From the NCBI GenBank assembly GCA_001972305.1, contig BDDD01000175.1, positions 347,022-411,021 on the forward strand: a stretch of 64,000 bases of DNA, read 5' to 3'. The translations under genes were made by a program, and so were the position numbers. Source of the stretch: Cephalotus follicularis. Its lineage: Eukaryota > Streptophyta > Magnoliopsida > Oxalidales > Cephalotaceae. Positions 1 to 10,648 of this stretch are shown piece by piece. Position 1 is the stretch's first letter. The number at the start of each line of letters is the position of its first letter. The notes under the pieces are model-generated. The model saw nothing but the letters and a program-made list of their open reading frames with translations. It was not told the DNA's origin and searched no databases.

Positions 1-647
1 TACTGCTCGAGAAACTCTCTTTCTCTCACTTCCATCAAAAGAAACATACAAAGACGATAGGGAAACAAATTCCCGTTAGAAAGCTCTCAATGTGCTGGGG
101 ATTAGAAACTGAAAGAGTTATCAAAAACATCATGAAACAACTAGAAACAAAGAAAGGATGTTCTACTCAGAGTTCTTGCTACTTCCTTGGACGTACACGT
201 CCCTTCTATTCTGCTACGCTCTTCCTCTGGTTGACTGCTTCTTTCCTTTACCTTGTCTGCTTCTTCCACTGCTGCGCTTGGAAGCTTCAACTGCTATTGG
301 TCCAGCCGCAAGAACGAAGAAGAAGAAGAAGAAAACTAGAACTATCTCTCTCTAAAACTCTCTAAACTCTCTGCTGAAGCTAGAAGAAAGGATGGCTACA
401 ACTCGAAAAGTCTTCACACTAATCCCAACTTAAGCCGTCTTTTTGTCTTGGGATATGCAAGCTTCCTCAACAAGCTTTGCACTTAAGTCCTTTAACTATT
501 ACTATTCACGCTTTATACTTGGGCTTATAACATAAACAACACTTAACCTTCTTCTCTTTCTCAAATTAAGTCCAAAGCCCATAAAAAAATTATACACCAT
601 AGAAAAAGTTTTTCTCTTAAGCTCCAAAATAGCTACGGGGTGTTACA
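1..647 (-). repeat. GAG-1 3' LTR, cut by window edge
   Basis: On the minus strand an LTR begins at 647 with TGTAACACCCCG, directly after a polypurine tract, and runs down to base 1, where the window cuts it. The same sequence recurs in two pieces at about 10168-10342 and 17881-18354, which is the 5' LTR of the same element split by an insertion. Several percent of bases differ between the copies by eye, so this is an old insertion. The short open frames inside it are not supported as genes. Confidence 0.85.
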
Positions 648-648
648 A

Positions 649-660
649 CCTCCCCACCTT
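649..660 (-). other. GAG-1 polypurine tract
   Basis: The minus strand reads AAGGTGGGGAGG immediately before the LTR start TGTAACACC. This is the expected plus-strand primer for reverse transcription in Ty3 elements and it fixes the orientation of the element. Confidence 0.75.
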
Positions 661-775
661 AAGAAATTTTGTCCTCAAAATTCCTCAAGTCATACCTTAG
701 GAAAAACTGTTCTATCACCTCTGGCTTCTCTGTTACAATGCTCAACTAACATATACTATATCTTAACTTATCCTA

Positions 776-2095
776 CTAAAGGAGAAACATACAATGTAAG
801 ATCTCACCTGGTGGCATATCCGGTGCTGCCATATCTGCCCCTCTGTGAAGGGAGTAAACTCTTCCTGTAGCTCCTGGTCTGCTACCACCAGCTCTGGCTG
901 TACTAGTGTGGGGTGCTGTATAACTCGTTCTATGGGCTTCTGATGGCTGAGATGACTGGGACATACCATTGGCCGTGGTCTGCTTCCTCACTGGTGCTGC
1001 CACAGGCGTCATAGTTTCACTAAGAGTTTGCTGAGGGAAATCTCTCTTCATATGCCCTTCCTCTCCGTACCTGTAACATGCAGAACTTCCCTTCATGCAT
1101 TCTCATGAATGCAACTTGCCACAAACTTCACACTGAGGTGCTCTGTTGTTCTGGTAAGAACTCCCTTGAACACTGCTAGCAACTGGAGTCATCCGTGTCT
1201 GCTGAGAAGCTCCTCCTCTAACGTTGCCTGAGGATTGGGGTCCCCACTGCTTCTGAGCATTGAAGGGGTTCTCTGCTTGCTCGAACTGAGTTGAGGATCT
1301 CTTATGTCCTTGCTCTTGATGTATCCTCTGGTCTGCTAGGCTCGACTCCACTCTCTTGGCAGCTTCCACCAAGTCACCAAACACCAACCACGGGGTGACG
1401 GACACCATGTGTCTGATCTCGGGTCTAAGGCTGTCAAGAAACTTCTGACACCGCTCCTCTTGATCTGCTACCAGGGCTGGAGCAAAATGGGACAAGTCCA
1501 TAAAACGATACTCATACTAAGATACGGTCCCATTACCTTGACGTAGATACAAAAACTCTATCCTCTTCTCTTTAACGAACGTGGGTGGGAAGAAGTACTG
1601 TCTAAACTCCTTCTTGAACTTCTCCCACGAGATCTCTGCTAGGCTGCCATGCCGAGCTACAAGAGCATCCCACCGTCTTCGTGCACCTTTTACAAGGAAG
1701 AAAGGCACATTCCTTGCCCTCATGTCCTCAGCTATCTCCAACTGAACGAATATCTCTTCTAGGTAGTTCAACCACGCAACTGCATCCATGTGGTCTCCTG
1801 TTCCCTCAAAGGATGTTGCTCCCAACCGTTGCATGTGTTCCACTGGAAGAGGTTGAGGTCTGCCCAAACCCATAGTTTGAGCCCACATCTTCATCGCCTG
1901 CATCATCTCTATAGGTCCACTGGTAGGTGTTGGAGGAGGCATACGCGTGGCTGATTGCGCTCCCTGCTCTTCAACTCCCACATGCTCTTGTTCATCTGGC
2001 GCTTCCATAGGAAACTCTTGCTCCACTTTCTGGCAAGGAATCGCTCTTCCTCTGCCTCTACCACGACCTCTGCTATGTGTCTTAGGTGGCATCAT
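776..2095 (-). pseudogene. GAG-1 gag with short protease stub, two nonsense codons
   Basis: One minus-strand frame of about 440 codons starts at ATG 2095 with an RG-rich stretch (RGRGRGR). It continues through a Ty3 Gag core (around residues 90-190, with FVQLE, RRRWDAL and FKKEFRQYFFP). Next come a short cysteine motif (CEVCGKLH) and a degenerate second zinc knuckle, CYRYGEEGHMKRDF, in which two cysteines are lost. Only two in-frame stops break it: TAG at 1517-1519 and TGA at 1103-1105. The frame ends in a protease-leader stub (RVYSLHRGADMAAPD), then non-coding sequence and the 3' LTR. No protease core, RT, RNase H or integrase is present. The Gag resembles that of TEK-B in this window. It would package element RNA. 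I infer a non-autonomous gag-only element or a large pol deletion. Confidence 0.85.
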
Positions 2096-2216
2096 CTTCT
2101 ACGACAACACGGTAACGTATCACAAAAATGTCGCAACCTATATGCAATGCATGAATGCAACCCAACAAGATACCCCACTAACTAACAAAGAAAGCATAAG
2201 GAAACTCAAACATTCT

Positions 2217-2227
2217 CTCTGATACCA
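2217..2227 (-). other. GAG-1 primer binding site, initiator Met tRNA
   Basis: The minus strand reads TGGTATCAGAG, matching the 3' end complement of plant initiator methionine tRNA. It lies 3 bases inside the LTR end (TGACA, 2231). This is the standard site for Tekay-type elements and shows that the 5' LTR lies at higher coordinates. Confidence 0.85.
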
Positions 2228-2230
2228 TGC

Positions 2231-3250
2231 TGTCAGGACCCGTTCCCGCTAACTCTATGGGACAGGTGCCCTGACCGGGGATGGAGATCCTATTGCCAAC
2301 AACCCTCTTAAACTGTAACTGCCCAAGGAGAAAACCTGGGTTGGGCTGGGCGCGCAGCTAACTGGGCAGCCGGGGCAGAGGACCCAACACCTCTCCTGCT
2401 CATGCCCAGCACCACTTAAAACCAAAACACCAAACGCGCCGTATCACTTATTCCCAAAGCTTCACTTAACCAATGCTCCAAAACGCTCCGCATTACTTAA
2501 GCCCCACGTGGTCCTCACATGGACTTAACATAACGCGCAAAGCATGTACGAGGAGAGCACACATATGCAACTCACGAGCATACTTAACCACCTGCCCGGG
2601 GAGAGACGCACGCACACCACACGTGCTCACTTATGCTCCCCTGGGGACATGCCTTCTCCCCCGGCACCCCTGCTCAACTCAACAACACAACTAACATCAA
2701 ACGTACAGCATAACTTAAACGGTATCCATCAAACATGTACCCGTCCCAGGCCTTCTTCTAACCAGCCTTCCCTGGCATCTACCCGAGGACTCCTTCTCGG
2801 GGTCATACTCCAAAGACAACCTTACCCGGGGACACCCTGCCTTCACGGGTAATACTCTAAAATTTAAGGCAAACACCTTAGCCAAAAACTATCCTCCCCC
2901 GCTAAGCTCGTTTCCGCTATACTAGCCTGGGGACTCTCTAGCTCCCATGCCAGGCCTGGGATCACAAAACTCAAAACATAAAAAGTTCATAAAAACACAT
3001 GATAAACACATCTGTCAACCTAAAACATCCATAACATAACTCAAAAGTATAAAACCATTACATATTTGTCCTCTAGTATACATACACTGCCTTCCCTGGC
3101 AGGTAAAAGAACATCAAGCCTACAAAGAAAAGCTACTCCACTACAAACAAAGGGTAACAGAACCTAAAAAAATGCCCCATGCTATGCAAAGCTTACCATG
3201 AACATGAAAAACTATCCCAACTGGGGAAAAAGACTGTAACAAAGCATATG
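2231..3250 (-). repeat. GAG-1 5' LTR, inner (U5-side) segment
   Basis: This LTR segment ends on the minus strand with TGACA next to the primer binding site. It stops at 3250, where ATH-1 is inserted; the next bases of the same LTR resume at 9411. It is rich in CCCGGG-type words similar to those in the TEK-B LTR. No gene is supported here. Confidence 0.8.
3246..3250. repeat. ATH-1 target site duplication, left
   Basis: ATATG directly precedes the ATH-1 5' LTR and is repeated exactly at 9406-9410 after the 3' LTR. This 5-bp duplication is the size expected for Ty3 integration and proves that both ATH-1 ends are original. Confidence 0.9.
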
Positions 3251-3454
3251 TGTTTAGCATAAAAATGTGTTGTTTTTAATGCGTTATTTGTAATATTTTT
3301 ATGCTTGGAATAGACTACTTTGGTTGTGTTATATTGATTTTCAGGTACAAGTGCTAAATGACCAAAGTGCAAGAATACTACCCAAAAGTGTGCAAAATTG
3401 GAGCTTAAAGTGTAGAGATTGAAGAATTGCCAAAATTCTGTAGAAAACAGACCA

Positions 3455-3760
3455 AAAGCGTCGACGCCTTTCATTCACATCGATGTCTTTTCTGGGTTTA
3501 CAATAAAGAAGTCGACGTCTTTGGATAGGGATCGACGTCTTTTCTGGGAAATGCAACAATCTTCAAAGAGTTATGAACAAGGGATCGACGTCTTTCAACA
3601 TAGGGATCGACGTATTTATGCCAATTCGACCTGTAACTTTTGAAGCCAAAGAAGTTGACTTCTTTATCTATAGGAGTTGACGCTTTTCACTCGCATCTTA
3701 GCAAGTCGCGACTTTTACTAAAAAGCGTCGATGCCTTTCAAAAGAAGTCGATGTCTTCTT
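3455..3760 (+). promoter_or_regulatory. Array of about 10 GTCGACG boxes in Athila U3
   Basis: About ten boxes of the form GCGTCGACGCCTTT, ACATCGATGTCTTT or GGATCGACGTCTTT occur every 20-45 bp. They stop about 85 bp before the TATA box. The core is close to palindromic and carries one to three CG dinucleotides. I infer an upstream regulatory array (factor binding or methylation target). Nothing in the sequence proves the function. Confidence 0.7.
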
Positions 3761-3843
3761 CTGCAGCAGAAATAGAAAGTTTAGATTTTTGCCAAATTTT
3801 GTACCTAGGATTGCTTTTATTCCGTTTTTGATCAACTTTGTAG

Positions 3844-3850
3844 TATATAA
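3844..3850 (+). promoter_or_regulatory. Putative TATA box of ATH-1 LTR
   Basis: TATATAA lies just downstream of the box array. In ATH-2 the matching place reads TATAAAAA (61438). The position inside the LTR and its conservation support a core promoter that would start genomic RNA. Confidence 0.6.
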
Positions 3851-4149
3851 GCAATGTTATTTCGGCAGAGTAGGGTAAGTAGAGTAGTAGAGAGGTTGTA
3901 GAACCCTAATTTCTCTTTATCAATTTAGTTGTATTTTTACAATGTCTAGTAGCTAAACTTTTCAAGGTTTTAGGGAAGAACAAGCCTAGATTGTTATTTG
4001 TTTCAATTCCATCGATAAAAATCCTTGAATATTTGATTTGTTCTTCAATATTTCTGCCTTCGCACACACTTTGTCTGTCTGATTAAAATCCACAAACATC
4101 TTATCGGTGAAGCTGAAAATTGGCGAATAAATGGTGCTTAATTCAACGG

Positions 4150-4303
4150 AGTCTACTCATACGATTTGTCGCAACGAACACACTTCGTATAGACCTAGCA
4201 TGTCTACTCATACGTCTTGTCGCCGTCGTTGCCGTACTTCGTATAGACCTAGCATGTCTACTCATACGTCTTGTCATCACCGCCGTACTCCGTATAGACC
4301 TAG
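4150..4303 (+). repeat. 54/51-bp tandem repeat in Athila LTR, in frame
   Basis: The unit starting ACTTCGTATAGACC begins at 4182, 4236 and 4287 (periods 54 and 51), with a degenerate earlier unit. Both periods are multiples of three. A 69-codon open frame (4131-4340) therefore repeats the peptide [15 protein letters not shown]-2 has the same repeat at about 61747-61900, where one codon is lost and the frame kept. The 3' LTR copy gains a TAG. It could be a leader peptide or simple slippage. Confidence 0.7.
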
Positions 4304-4681
4304 CTCTGGTTGTTTATCAAGGTATGATCGTTCAACTTGATGGAATTGTTCAATACAATCTATGGTGAGTTTCTATATCCTAAAACCGTTTCTTTATTAT
4401 ATATTCTCTTCACTTTTATTCATTGCATGCTTTATTTCTTAGTATTTTGAATTCAACGCTTTTAATTATTGAAGTTTTAATTTCTTGTTTTGTTTATTTA
4501 TTTTATTTTATTTTGCATAAATAGGAGTAGTTTTTGATAGTTTATTTCAAATTTGGTATACTTCGCCTAGGTTGGATAGATTATAACTAGTTTACGTTTC
4601 CCTGCATTCGACCCGTTAGTGCATGATCCTTGCACTTGCGGCTATAAATTTTATAACATTCTTTTTACTTGAACAAGTTTT

Positions 4682-4699
4682 TGGCGCCGTTGCCGGGGA
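4682..4699 (+). other. Athila primer binding site, aspartate tRNA
   Basis: TGGCGCCGTTGCCGGGGA lies 6 bases after the LTR end. As I recall, this is the typical Athila primer site, complementary to tRNA-Asp. It is a strong lineage marker, independent of the protein evidence. Confidence 0.9.
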
Positions 4700-5024
4700 A
4701 AGGCTTAAATTATTTTAAATTTATTCGACTGATTCGTAGTATTTATTTTTGTGTTTTTCTAAAAATTCTAATTTAGTTTAAATAGGTTCAGCATAACTTT
4801 TAACAACATTTAACTTCATTTGCATAAACTTTAGCAATTTACTAACTTACATAAATTAGGTTTCTTGCCTTGACCTTTGTGTTTCCGTTAGCTTAGTTTA
4901 ATTAGGGAATTACATAAGCTTTAAACAACAAATTCTCATAATCTTTGCATAAGCTTTAAACAAACCCCTAAATTTTGCTAAGTTAATTTCTACCATTAGT
5001 TTAGGATTCCTTTTAAGTTATTTT
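4700..5024 (+). other. ATH-1 leader, no gene
   Basis: This is AT-rich untranslated leader between primer site and gag start, matching the leader of ATH-2 (62187-62465) in many words. I see nothing else in it. Confidence 0.6.
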
Positions 5025-5796
5025 ATGACCGATTGGGTGCGTGGTCCAAATCATCGCTTAGAAAGAATTAATCAACCTAGACCAATGGCGGACGCATGCC
5101 CACTTCAAACTCTTCGCGATAAATTCTACTACCAGACCAAGCAATTGGTCGAATCTATGTGTCCCGATGGGTTCACCTCGTACACTGATGAAAACGATGC
5201 ATGGAATTTCCTTTTAGATTTGGGTGAGCGAACTAGAGAGTAGGAGTCAGCTCAAGTTTCCGAGAGAGCATTACCAAATAAAGGGTACGTTATAGAAGGA
5301 GTGGTTGCTAAAGAGGCACAGTTAGACAGTCTTGTGACTAGACTAGAATCACTTATTAGGGGTTCCACACAAGTAAATCAAATCGAGCAAAGCACCCCTA
5401 TGTGTGCTTGGTGTCAGTCCCCAAACCATGTTTTTGAAGAATGCCAAATCTATATTGACAGCCAATATACTCCTGAGAATGTGTCTGCTACGAACCAATA
5501 CAACCTGTATAGTAACACTTACAATCCGGGTTGACGAAATCATCCAAACTTCTCATGGAGTCAAGGGCAAAACATGCGAGGACAATCAAATTTTTCAGGG
5601 TAGCCTTCTAGCATTGGTGCCCCACATCCACACTTTTCGGGACAACCTTCGAGCTTCCCTAGCCAGTCTGCCCCACAGCAGACATTTCCAAGGTTCCCCC
5701 AAAATTCAAACACTAATCGACCATCCTTCCCACCACAAAATCAATTCTCAAATGAACAAACATCTGGTTGCCAAACCAAAGGGAGGATCCATCTAG
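5025..5796 (+). pseudogene. ATH-1 gag, internally deleted with stops
   Basis: The start (MTDWVRGPNHRLER) matches the ATH-2 gag start at 62466. The Gag core present in ATH-2 is missing here. The frame then runs through a zinc knuckle, CAWCQSPNHVFEEC (C-X2-C-X4-H-X4-C), and a P/S/Q/N-rich tail. Stops are TAG at 5241-5243, TGA at 5532-5534 (TGG in ATH-2) and TAG at 5601-5603 (CAG in ATH-2). A one-base shift near 5768 leads into the next frame. ATH-2 keeps the core but lost the zinc knuckle, so the two copies have complementary losses. Confidence 0.85.
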
Positions 5797-7133
5797 GATT
5801 TCGGCATTAGAAAAGAGTATGGAACTTCTTATGAGCACTGTGATGACTAGTCAGCATAACATGGAAAAACAAATTTTGCAACTAGCATCCGCTCTGCATG
5901 AAAGAGAAAAAGGAAAAATGCCCTCACAACCTGACCCAAATCCTAGGATTACCTTGAACCATTCCGCTCAAATCCAACAACCTTTAAATCCGAAAAATTT
6001 AGCTTCCACCTCGGGTCCATCAAAACAAGTTTTTGCCCTAAGGAGTGGAAATGAATACCATCCAGCGGATCAAACGGAGAATGTGAGCGAGCAAATGGAG
6101 GAATCATTGGCGCAAGAAAATTTTCAAGAACCATTGGCTGACCCATCCGTGCAACCAATGCAACTGAATGCGCACTATGATTTGAGGAAGGAAGAAGAGG
6201 ATGAAAAGAAGAAGCAACCAGTCGAGGAGCCAAAACGTTCATTTGACCCACCAGCTCCCTTTCCAAAAAGATTGCAAAACAAGAAAGCCCCGTCAATGGA
6301 GAAAATCATTGAAACATTTAAGCAAGTCCAAATCAATATTCCATTCCTTGAAGCCATTGAACATGTGCCCTCTTACGCAAAAGTCCTAAAAGACTTATGC
6401 ACGAAAAAGAGGATCCTTCAGACCCCGAAAAAGGCTTTCTTGGCAGCCAACATTAGTGCATTGTTTTCGCAACCCACGACGCGAAAGTATAAAGATCCTG
6501 GCTGCCCGACAATCTCTTGTGTTATTGGAAACACAAAAATTGAGCATGCCTTGCTTGATTTAGGAGCAAGTGTGAACTTGTTGCCGTCATCGGTTTATGA
6601 GAAGCTTGGATTAGGAGAGTTAAGACCAACAATGATGACATTGCAATTAGCGAATAGGACTGTGAAGGTGTCACGAGGTAAAATTGAGGATGTGTTGATA
6701 AAGGTTGGAGAGTTTTTCTTTCCTGTCGACTTTGTTGTCTTAGACACCCAACCTGTTGCAAACTTAAATGATCAAATTCCAGTTATCCTTGGTAGACCTT
6801 TCCTCGCTACAAGCAATGCGTTGATCAATTGCCGAAACGGTCTGATGAGATTAAGCTTCGGAAATACGTCCGTGGATTTTAATGTTTTCCGATTGGGTCA
6901 GCATTCCGCTGATTTTGATGATTTGAATGCAATCCATGCATTTCTCGATTATATTGATACACACTTCGACATTGATTTTGATGGAAATTTTAATGATTGC
7001 ATGCGGGATTTAGAGGATGTCGATAAAGGTGATTTCGTTGATGTGTTTAGTATGCAGCCATTAGAGCTAGTGGGCCCCTTGTCCACATCCTTGCCTAAAC
7101 CATCAATTGAGGAGCCTCCGAAACTTGAACTTA
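5768..7133 (+). pseudogene. ATH-1 Gag-Pol spacer and protease
   Basis: An open frame begins with a helical stretch (SALEKSMELLMST), passes a K/E-rich linker and the Athila-typical PFPKRLQ block, and reaches an aspartic protease. The active-site region reads DLGASVNLLP (around residue 265). A downstream ILGRPFLAT motif follows. DLGAS in place of the usual DTGA is, as I recall, common in Athila. The frame is then cut at N 7134, where the RT should begin. The matching ATH-2 region (63255 onward) runs to the window end. The protease would process the polyprotein; there is no sign that it is active. Confidence 0.88.
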
Positions 7134-7134
7134 N

Positions 7135-7849
7135 AAGTCGAGAGAAGAATTTAGTGCTTAATTGGGAAAAGTGCAATTTCATGGTGAAGAAGGGGATAGT
7201 TCTTGGACATATAGTGTCAAAAGAAGGAATTCAAGTTGATAAAGCGAAAATTGAAGTGACCAAGCATTTGCCTCCACCTCACAATGTGAAAGATATCCGA
7301 GCTTTTCTCGGACATGCTGGTTTTTATCGAAGGTTCATCAAGGATTTTAGCAAGGTCGCATGCCCCTTGACTTCGCTCCTTGCGAAGGATCAAAATTTTG
7401 TTTTCTCTAATGAGTGCCTTGTAGCATTTGACTACTTAAAGAAGGAGCTCACTTCCGCTCCTATCATTCAGGCACCCATTTAGACTGAGCCTTTTGAGAT
7501 CATGTGCGACACTTCCGACAGTGCCATTGGAGCTGTTCTCGGACAAAGAATGAATAAACTACCTCATGTCATTTATTATGCAAGTAGGACCCTTTCCGAT
7601 GCACAATTGAATTGCACGACCACTGAGAAGGAATTTTTAGCTGTGGTCTTTGCTCTTGAGAAGTTTCGATCATATCTTTTAGGATCACATGTCATCGTGT
7701 ATACCGATCATGCTGCAATTCGGCATCTCAAGAGTAAAAAGGATGCAAAAGCACGTCTTATCCGAGGGGTTCTACTCCTTCAAGAGTTTGACGTTGAGAT
7801 TCGAGACAAGAAAGGAACTGAGAATTTGGTAGCCGACCATCTATCCTGA
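7135..7849 (+). pseudogene. ATH-1 RT C-terminal end and RNase H
   Basis: Right after the N base the frame resumes inside the last part of RT (NLVLNWEKCNFMVKKG, then LGHIVS), so the palm with the catalytic aspartates is absent. RNase H follows with [45 protein letters not shown] and an end at NLVADHLS, and looks complete. The frame agrees with the protease part upstream and the integrase downstream. Stops are TAG at 7481-7483 (where TGG would be expected) and TGA at 7847-7849 (probably CGA). Confidence 0.88.
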
Positions 7850-8907
7850 CTTCCCAATACACACGAAGTCTATGGTCTGATTAATGAGAGTTTTCCTGAT
7901 GAGCACATTATGCGAGTTGAGAGCGAACCATGGTTTGCGGATATAGTGAATTATCTTGTTACGGGAAGTGTACCTTCGGATTGGTCCGCTCAAGTTAAGC
8001 ATAGGTTTTTGTCGCAAGTTAAACATTATTATTGGGATGATCCTTATCTTTTTAAAGCATGTCCGGATTTAATTTTGCGACGATGTGTTCCTGATCATGA
8101 GCATCGCTCGATTTTATCTTTTTGTCATGATCAAGCATCTGGTGGTCATTTCGGCCTGACCAAGACAGCGGCTAAGGTTTTACAATGTGGTTTTTATTGG
8201 CCGACGATTTTTAAAGATGCATTTCAGTACTGTAAGGCTTGTGCTTCATGTCAAGCGTTAGGCCGTGTGACGAAACGAAATATGATGCCTTTGACACCGA
8301 TTTTGACGGTCGAGATCTTTGATGTATGGGGTATTGATTTTATGGGTCCATTTCCGAATTCGTTTGGGAACTTATACATCCTTCTAGCTGTTGATTATGT
8401 TTCAAAGTGGATTGAGGCGATTCCTTGTCGAACAAATGACAACTCCGTAGTTGTTAAATTTCTCAAGGGGCATATTTTTTCTCGTTTTGGCACCCCACGT
8501 GCCATTATCAGTGATAGAGGGACTCATTTTTTTAATCATTCTTTTGAAGCACTGATGAAAAGATATGGGATCACTCACGCGCTCGCCACACCATATCATC
8601 CCCAAACAAGTGGGCAAGTTGAGGTATCTAATCGCCAAATCAAGCAAATTTTTGAAAAAACTGTTAACCCCAATAGAAAGGATTGGTCCACGCGACTTGT
8701 GGATGCTTTATGGGCTTATCGAACCGCTTTCAAAACTGGTCTTGGTCAATCTCCTTACCGTCTTGTTTATGGTAAAGCTTGTCATCTTCCTGTGGAATTA
8801 GAACATCGTGCCTATTGGGCCATTAAGGGTTTAAATTTTGATCGTTCCATTGCGGGTAGTCATCGTGCACTTCAATTATCCGAGTTAGAAGAAATTCGAA
8901 ATGATGA
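7850..8907 (+). pseudogene. ATH-1 integrase, cut at its C-terminus
   Basis: The frame continues from RNase H. It shows an HHCC zinc domain (H and H around [18 protein letters not shown], then CKACASC) and a DDE core: D in [10 protein letters not shown] in ISDRGTHF and E in TSGQVEVSN, all present. After EEIRND it breaks at about 8906 and runs into LTR sequence read out of context ([12 protein letters not shown]). The C-terminal tail and everything to the LTR are lost. Integrase would insert the cDNA; this copy lacks a proper end and sits behind a stop. Confidence 0.9.
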
Positions 8908-9405
8908 ACACACTTCGTATAGACCTAGCATGTCTACTCATACGTCTTGTCGCCGTCGTTGCCGTACTTCGTAGAGACCTAGCATCTCTACTCATACGTC
9001 TTGTCATCACCGTCGCACTCCGTATAGACCTAGCTCTGGTTGTTTATCAAGGTATGATCGTTCAACTCAATGGAATTGTTCAATACAATCTATGGTGAGT
9101 TTCTATACCGTAAAACCGTTTCTTTATTATATATTCTCTTCACTTTTATTCATTGCATGCTTTATTTCTTAGTATTTTGAATTCAACGCTTTTAATTATT
9201 GAAGTTTTAATTTCTTGTTTTGATTATTTATTTTATTTTATTTTGCATAAATAGGAGTAGTTTTTGATAGTTTATTTCAAATTTGGTATACTTCGCCTAG
9301 GTTGGATAGATTATAACTACTTTGCGTTACCCTGCGTTCGACCCGTTACTGCATGATCCGTGCACTTGTGGCTATAAATTTTAAAACATTCTTTTTACGT
9401 GAACA
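8906..9405 (+). repeat. ATH-1 3' LTR, truncated
   Basis: These 500 bp match 4176-4675 base for base in length, with about 20 differences by eye. They begin in the middle of the tandem repeat and end GAACA before the duplication ATATG. The box array and TATA box of this LTR are gone. Confidence 0.9.
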
Positions 9406-9410
9406 ATATG

Positions 9411-10342
9411 TCATGGTATACAATAAAGAAACGCTCAAAGTACTTGAAAAACTTACTCTTTCTCTGCTTAGCTTATTATAGAACGTTCATAAAAGCTGAA
9501 ATAAACTTAAGAGTACAATTGATTAAAAGAAAGATATCTGATAAAAAACTGGGGTCCTTCCCAGCTAAACACCTGAGGAGAACAACTAAGCTAGGAACTG
9601 GCTTTTCTTTGCTATGTTGATCTAGGTCGAAGCCTGCTGGTTACATAATATAGTTGCCAACTTATAGTGGCGCTGAGCTGATCTAGGGCCAAGCCTGCTT
9701 GGCAGAAACTGCCGAGAACCCATGGTTCCCTTCTGTGCTTGCTATTCTTTGCTTTTCTTATTTATCTGGGCTGATGGCATGACTGCCGATGACAAAGTCC
9801 TCCTCTAGATAACTTACTGAAAGGCTCTGATCTCTACTTTGGCAACTTAGCTCTGCTGTACTCAAACCCTAAACACTAGCATAGACAATAGCGTAAAAGA
9901 GATCCAGGTAGGACTTGGGGACAGTCTCGCCCGGCTTCCTAAAATGAAAAATGTAGACCGAGGAGGTTGGAGCTATGTACATAGTGCTCGGTTGCACTCA
10001 TACCCTAAACACCATCATAGACAATAGTGTAAAGGAGATCCAGGTATGGAACCCAAGGGCAGACTAGTTCGACTTCCCATCATAAATAATAGTAGGCCGA
10101 GGAGTTGGGTTTAGCACGTACGCGTTACCTACTGGAAAGTGACTAATTCACTTGAAGAACTTGAGCGCTAGTGCTCGAGAAACTCTCTTTCTCTCTCTTC
10201 TGTCAAAAGAAACATACAAAAACGCTAGGGAAACAAATTCCCATTAGAAAGCTCTCATTGTGCTGGGGATTTGAAACTGAAAGAGTTATCAAAAACATCA
10301 TGAAACAACTAGAAACATAGAAAGGATGTGCCACTCACAGGT
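9411..10342 (-). repeat. GAG-1 5' LTR, middle segment
   Basis: This is the continuation of the LTR left at 3250. It lies between the ATH-1 right duplication and the TEK-A left end. From about 10168 on, it matches positions 1-172, the other LTR of the same element. The last five bases (CAGGT) form the left TEK-A duplication. No gene is supported. Confidence 0.8.
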
Positions 10343-10523
10343 TGTAACGCCCGAGATTTCCGTGTATTATTATTTCACATAGTTTGTACTCTTGAATTGT
10401 GGAATTAATAAAAGGATGGATTTCAGAATTTGATGATGTTTTCCAATCTGTCTTGTTTTGAAGCTTTGGTGTTAAATGTCCAAGGAATGTATAAAGGGCT
10501 AAAACGACGCTGTCTTGGAGGAA

Positions 10524-10648
10524 TGATGTCGACTCCTTTAGGAATCACGTCGACGCCTTTTTGACTGAGCGTTTCACGTAACTGCATGCACATGCACCAC
10601 GATCCGGACCAAAGACATCGACGTCTTTGGGAAGACGTCGACGTCTTA
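10524..10648 (+). promoter_or_regulatory. GTCGACG box cluster 1 in TEK-A LTR
   Basis: Four boxes: GATGTCGACTCC, CACGTCGACGCC, GACATCGACGTC and the perfect palindrome GACGTCGACGTC. The same cluster recurs in the 3' LTR at 15461-15585. The core is shared with Athila and SIRE-1 boxes although the elements are unrelated. Confidence 0.7.

Larger units (their letters stand above)
3251..4675 (+). repeat. ATH-1 5' LTR
   Basis: This is a 1425-bp LTR starting TGTTTAGCAT and ending GAACA just before the primer site. It holds a box array (3455-3760), a TATA box (3844), an in-frame tandem repeat (4150-4303) and a good splice-donor-like word GGTGAGT near 4365. ATH-2 carries a second full copy at 60847-62162. 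The 3' LTR of ATH-1 preserves only the last 500 bp. Confidence 0.9.
3251..9405 (+). mobile_element. ATH-1, Athila-type Ty3 retrotransposon, internally deleted
   Basis: The element is 6155 bp with LTRs starting TGTTTAGC and ending GAACA, flanked by ATATG on both sides. Order: 5' LTR, aspartate-tRNA primer site, broken gag, protease, remnant RT, RNase H, integrase, truncated 3' LTR. The usual Athila envelope-like region and the first two thirds of the 3' LTR are missing through one deletion whose junction lies at the shared word GAACACACTTCG (about 8906). Most of the RT is also missing, at the N base 7134. The shared 500 bp of the two LTRs differ at roughly 4% by eye. It is inserted in the GAG-1 5' LTR. 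Confidence 0.92.
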
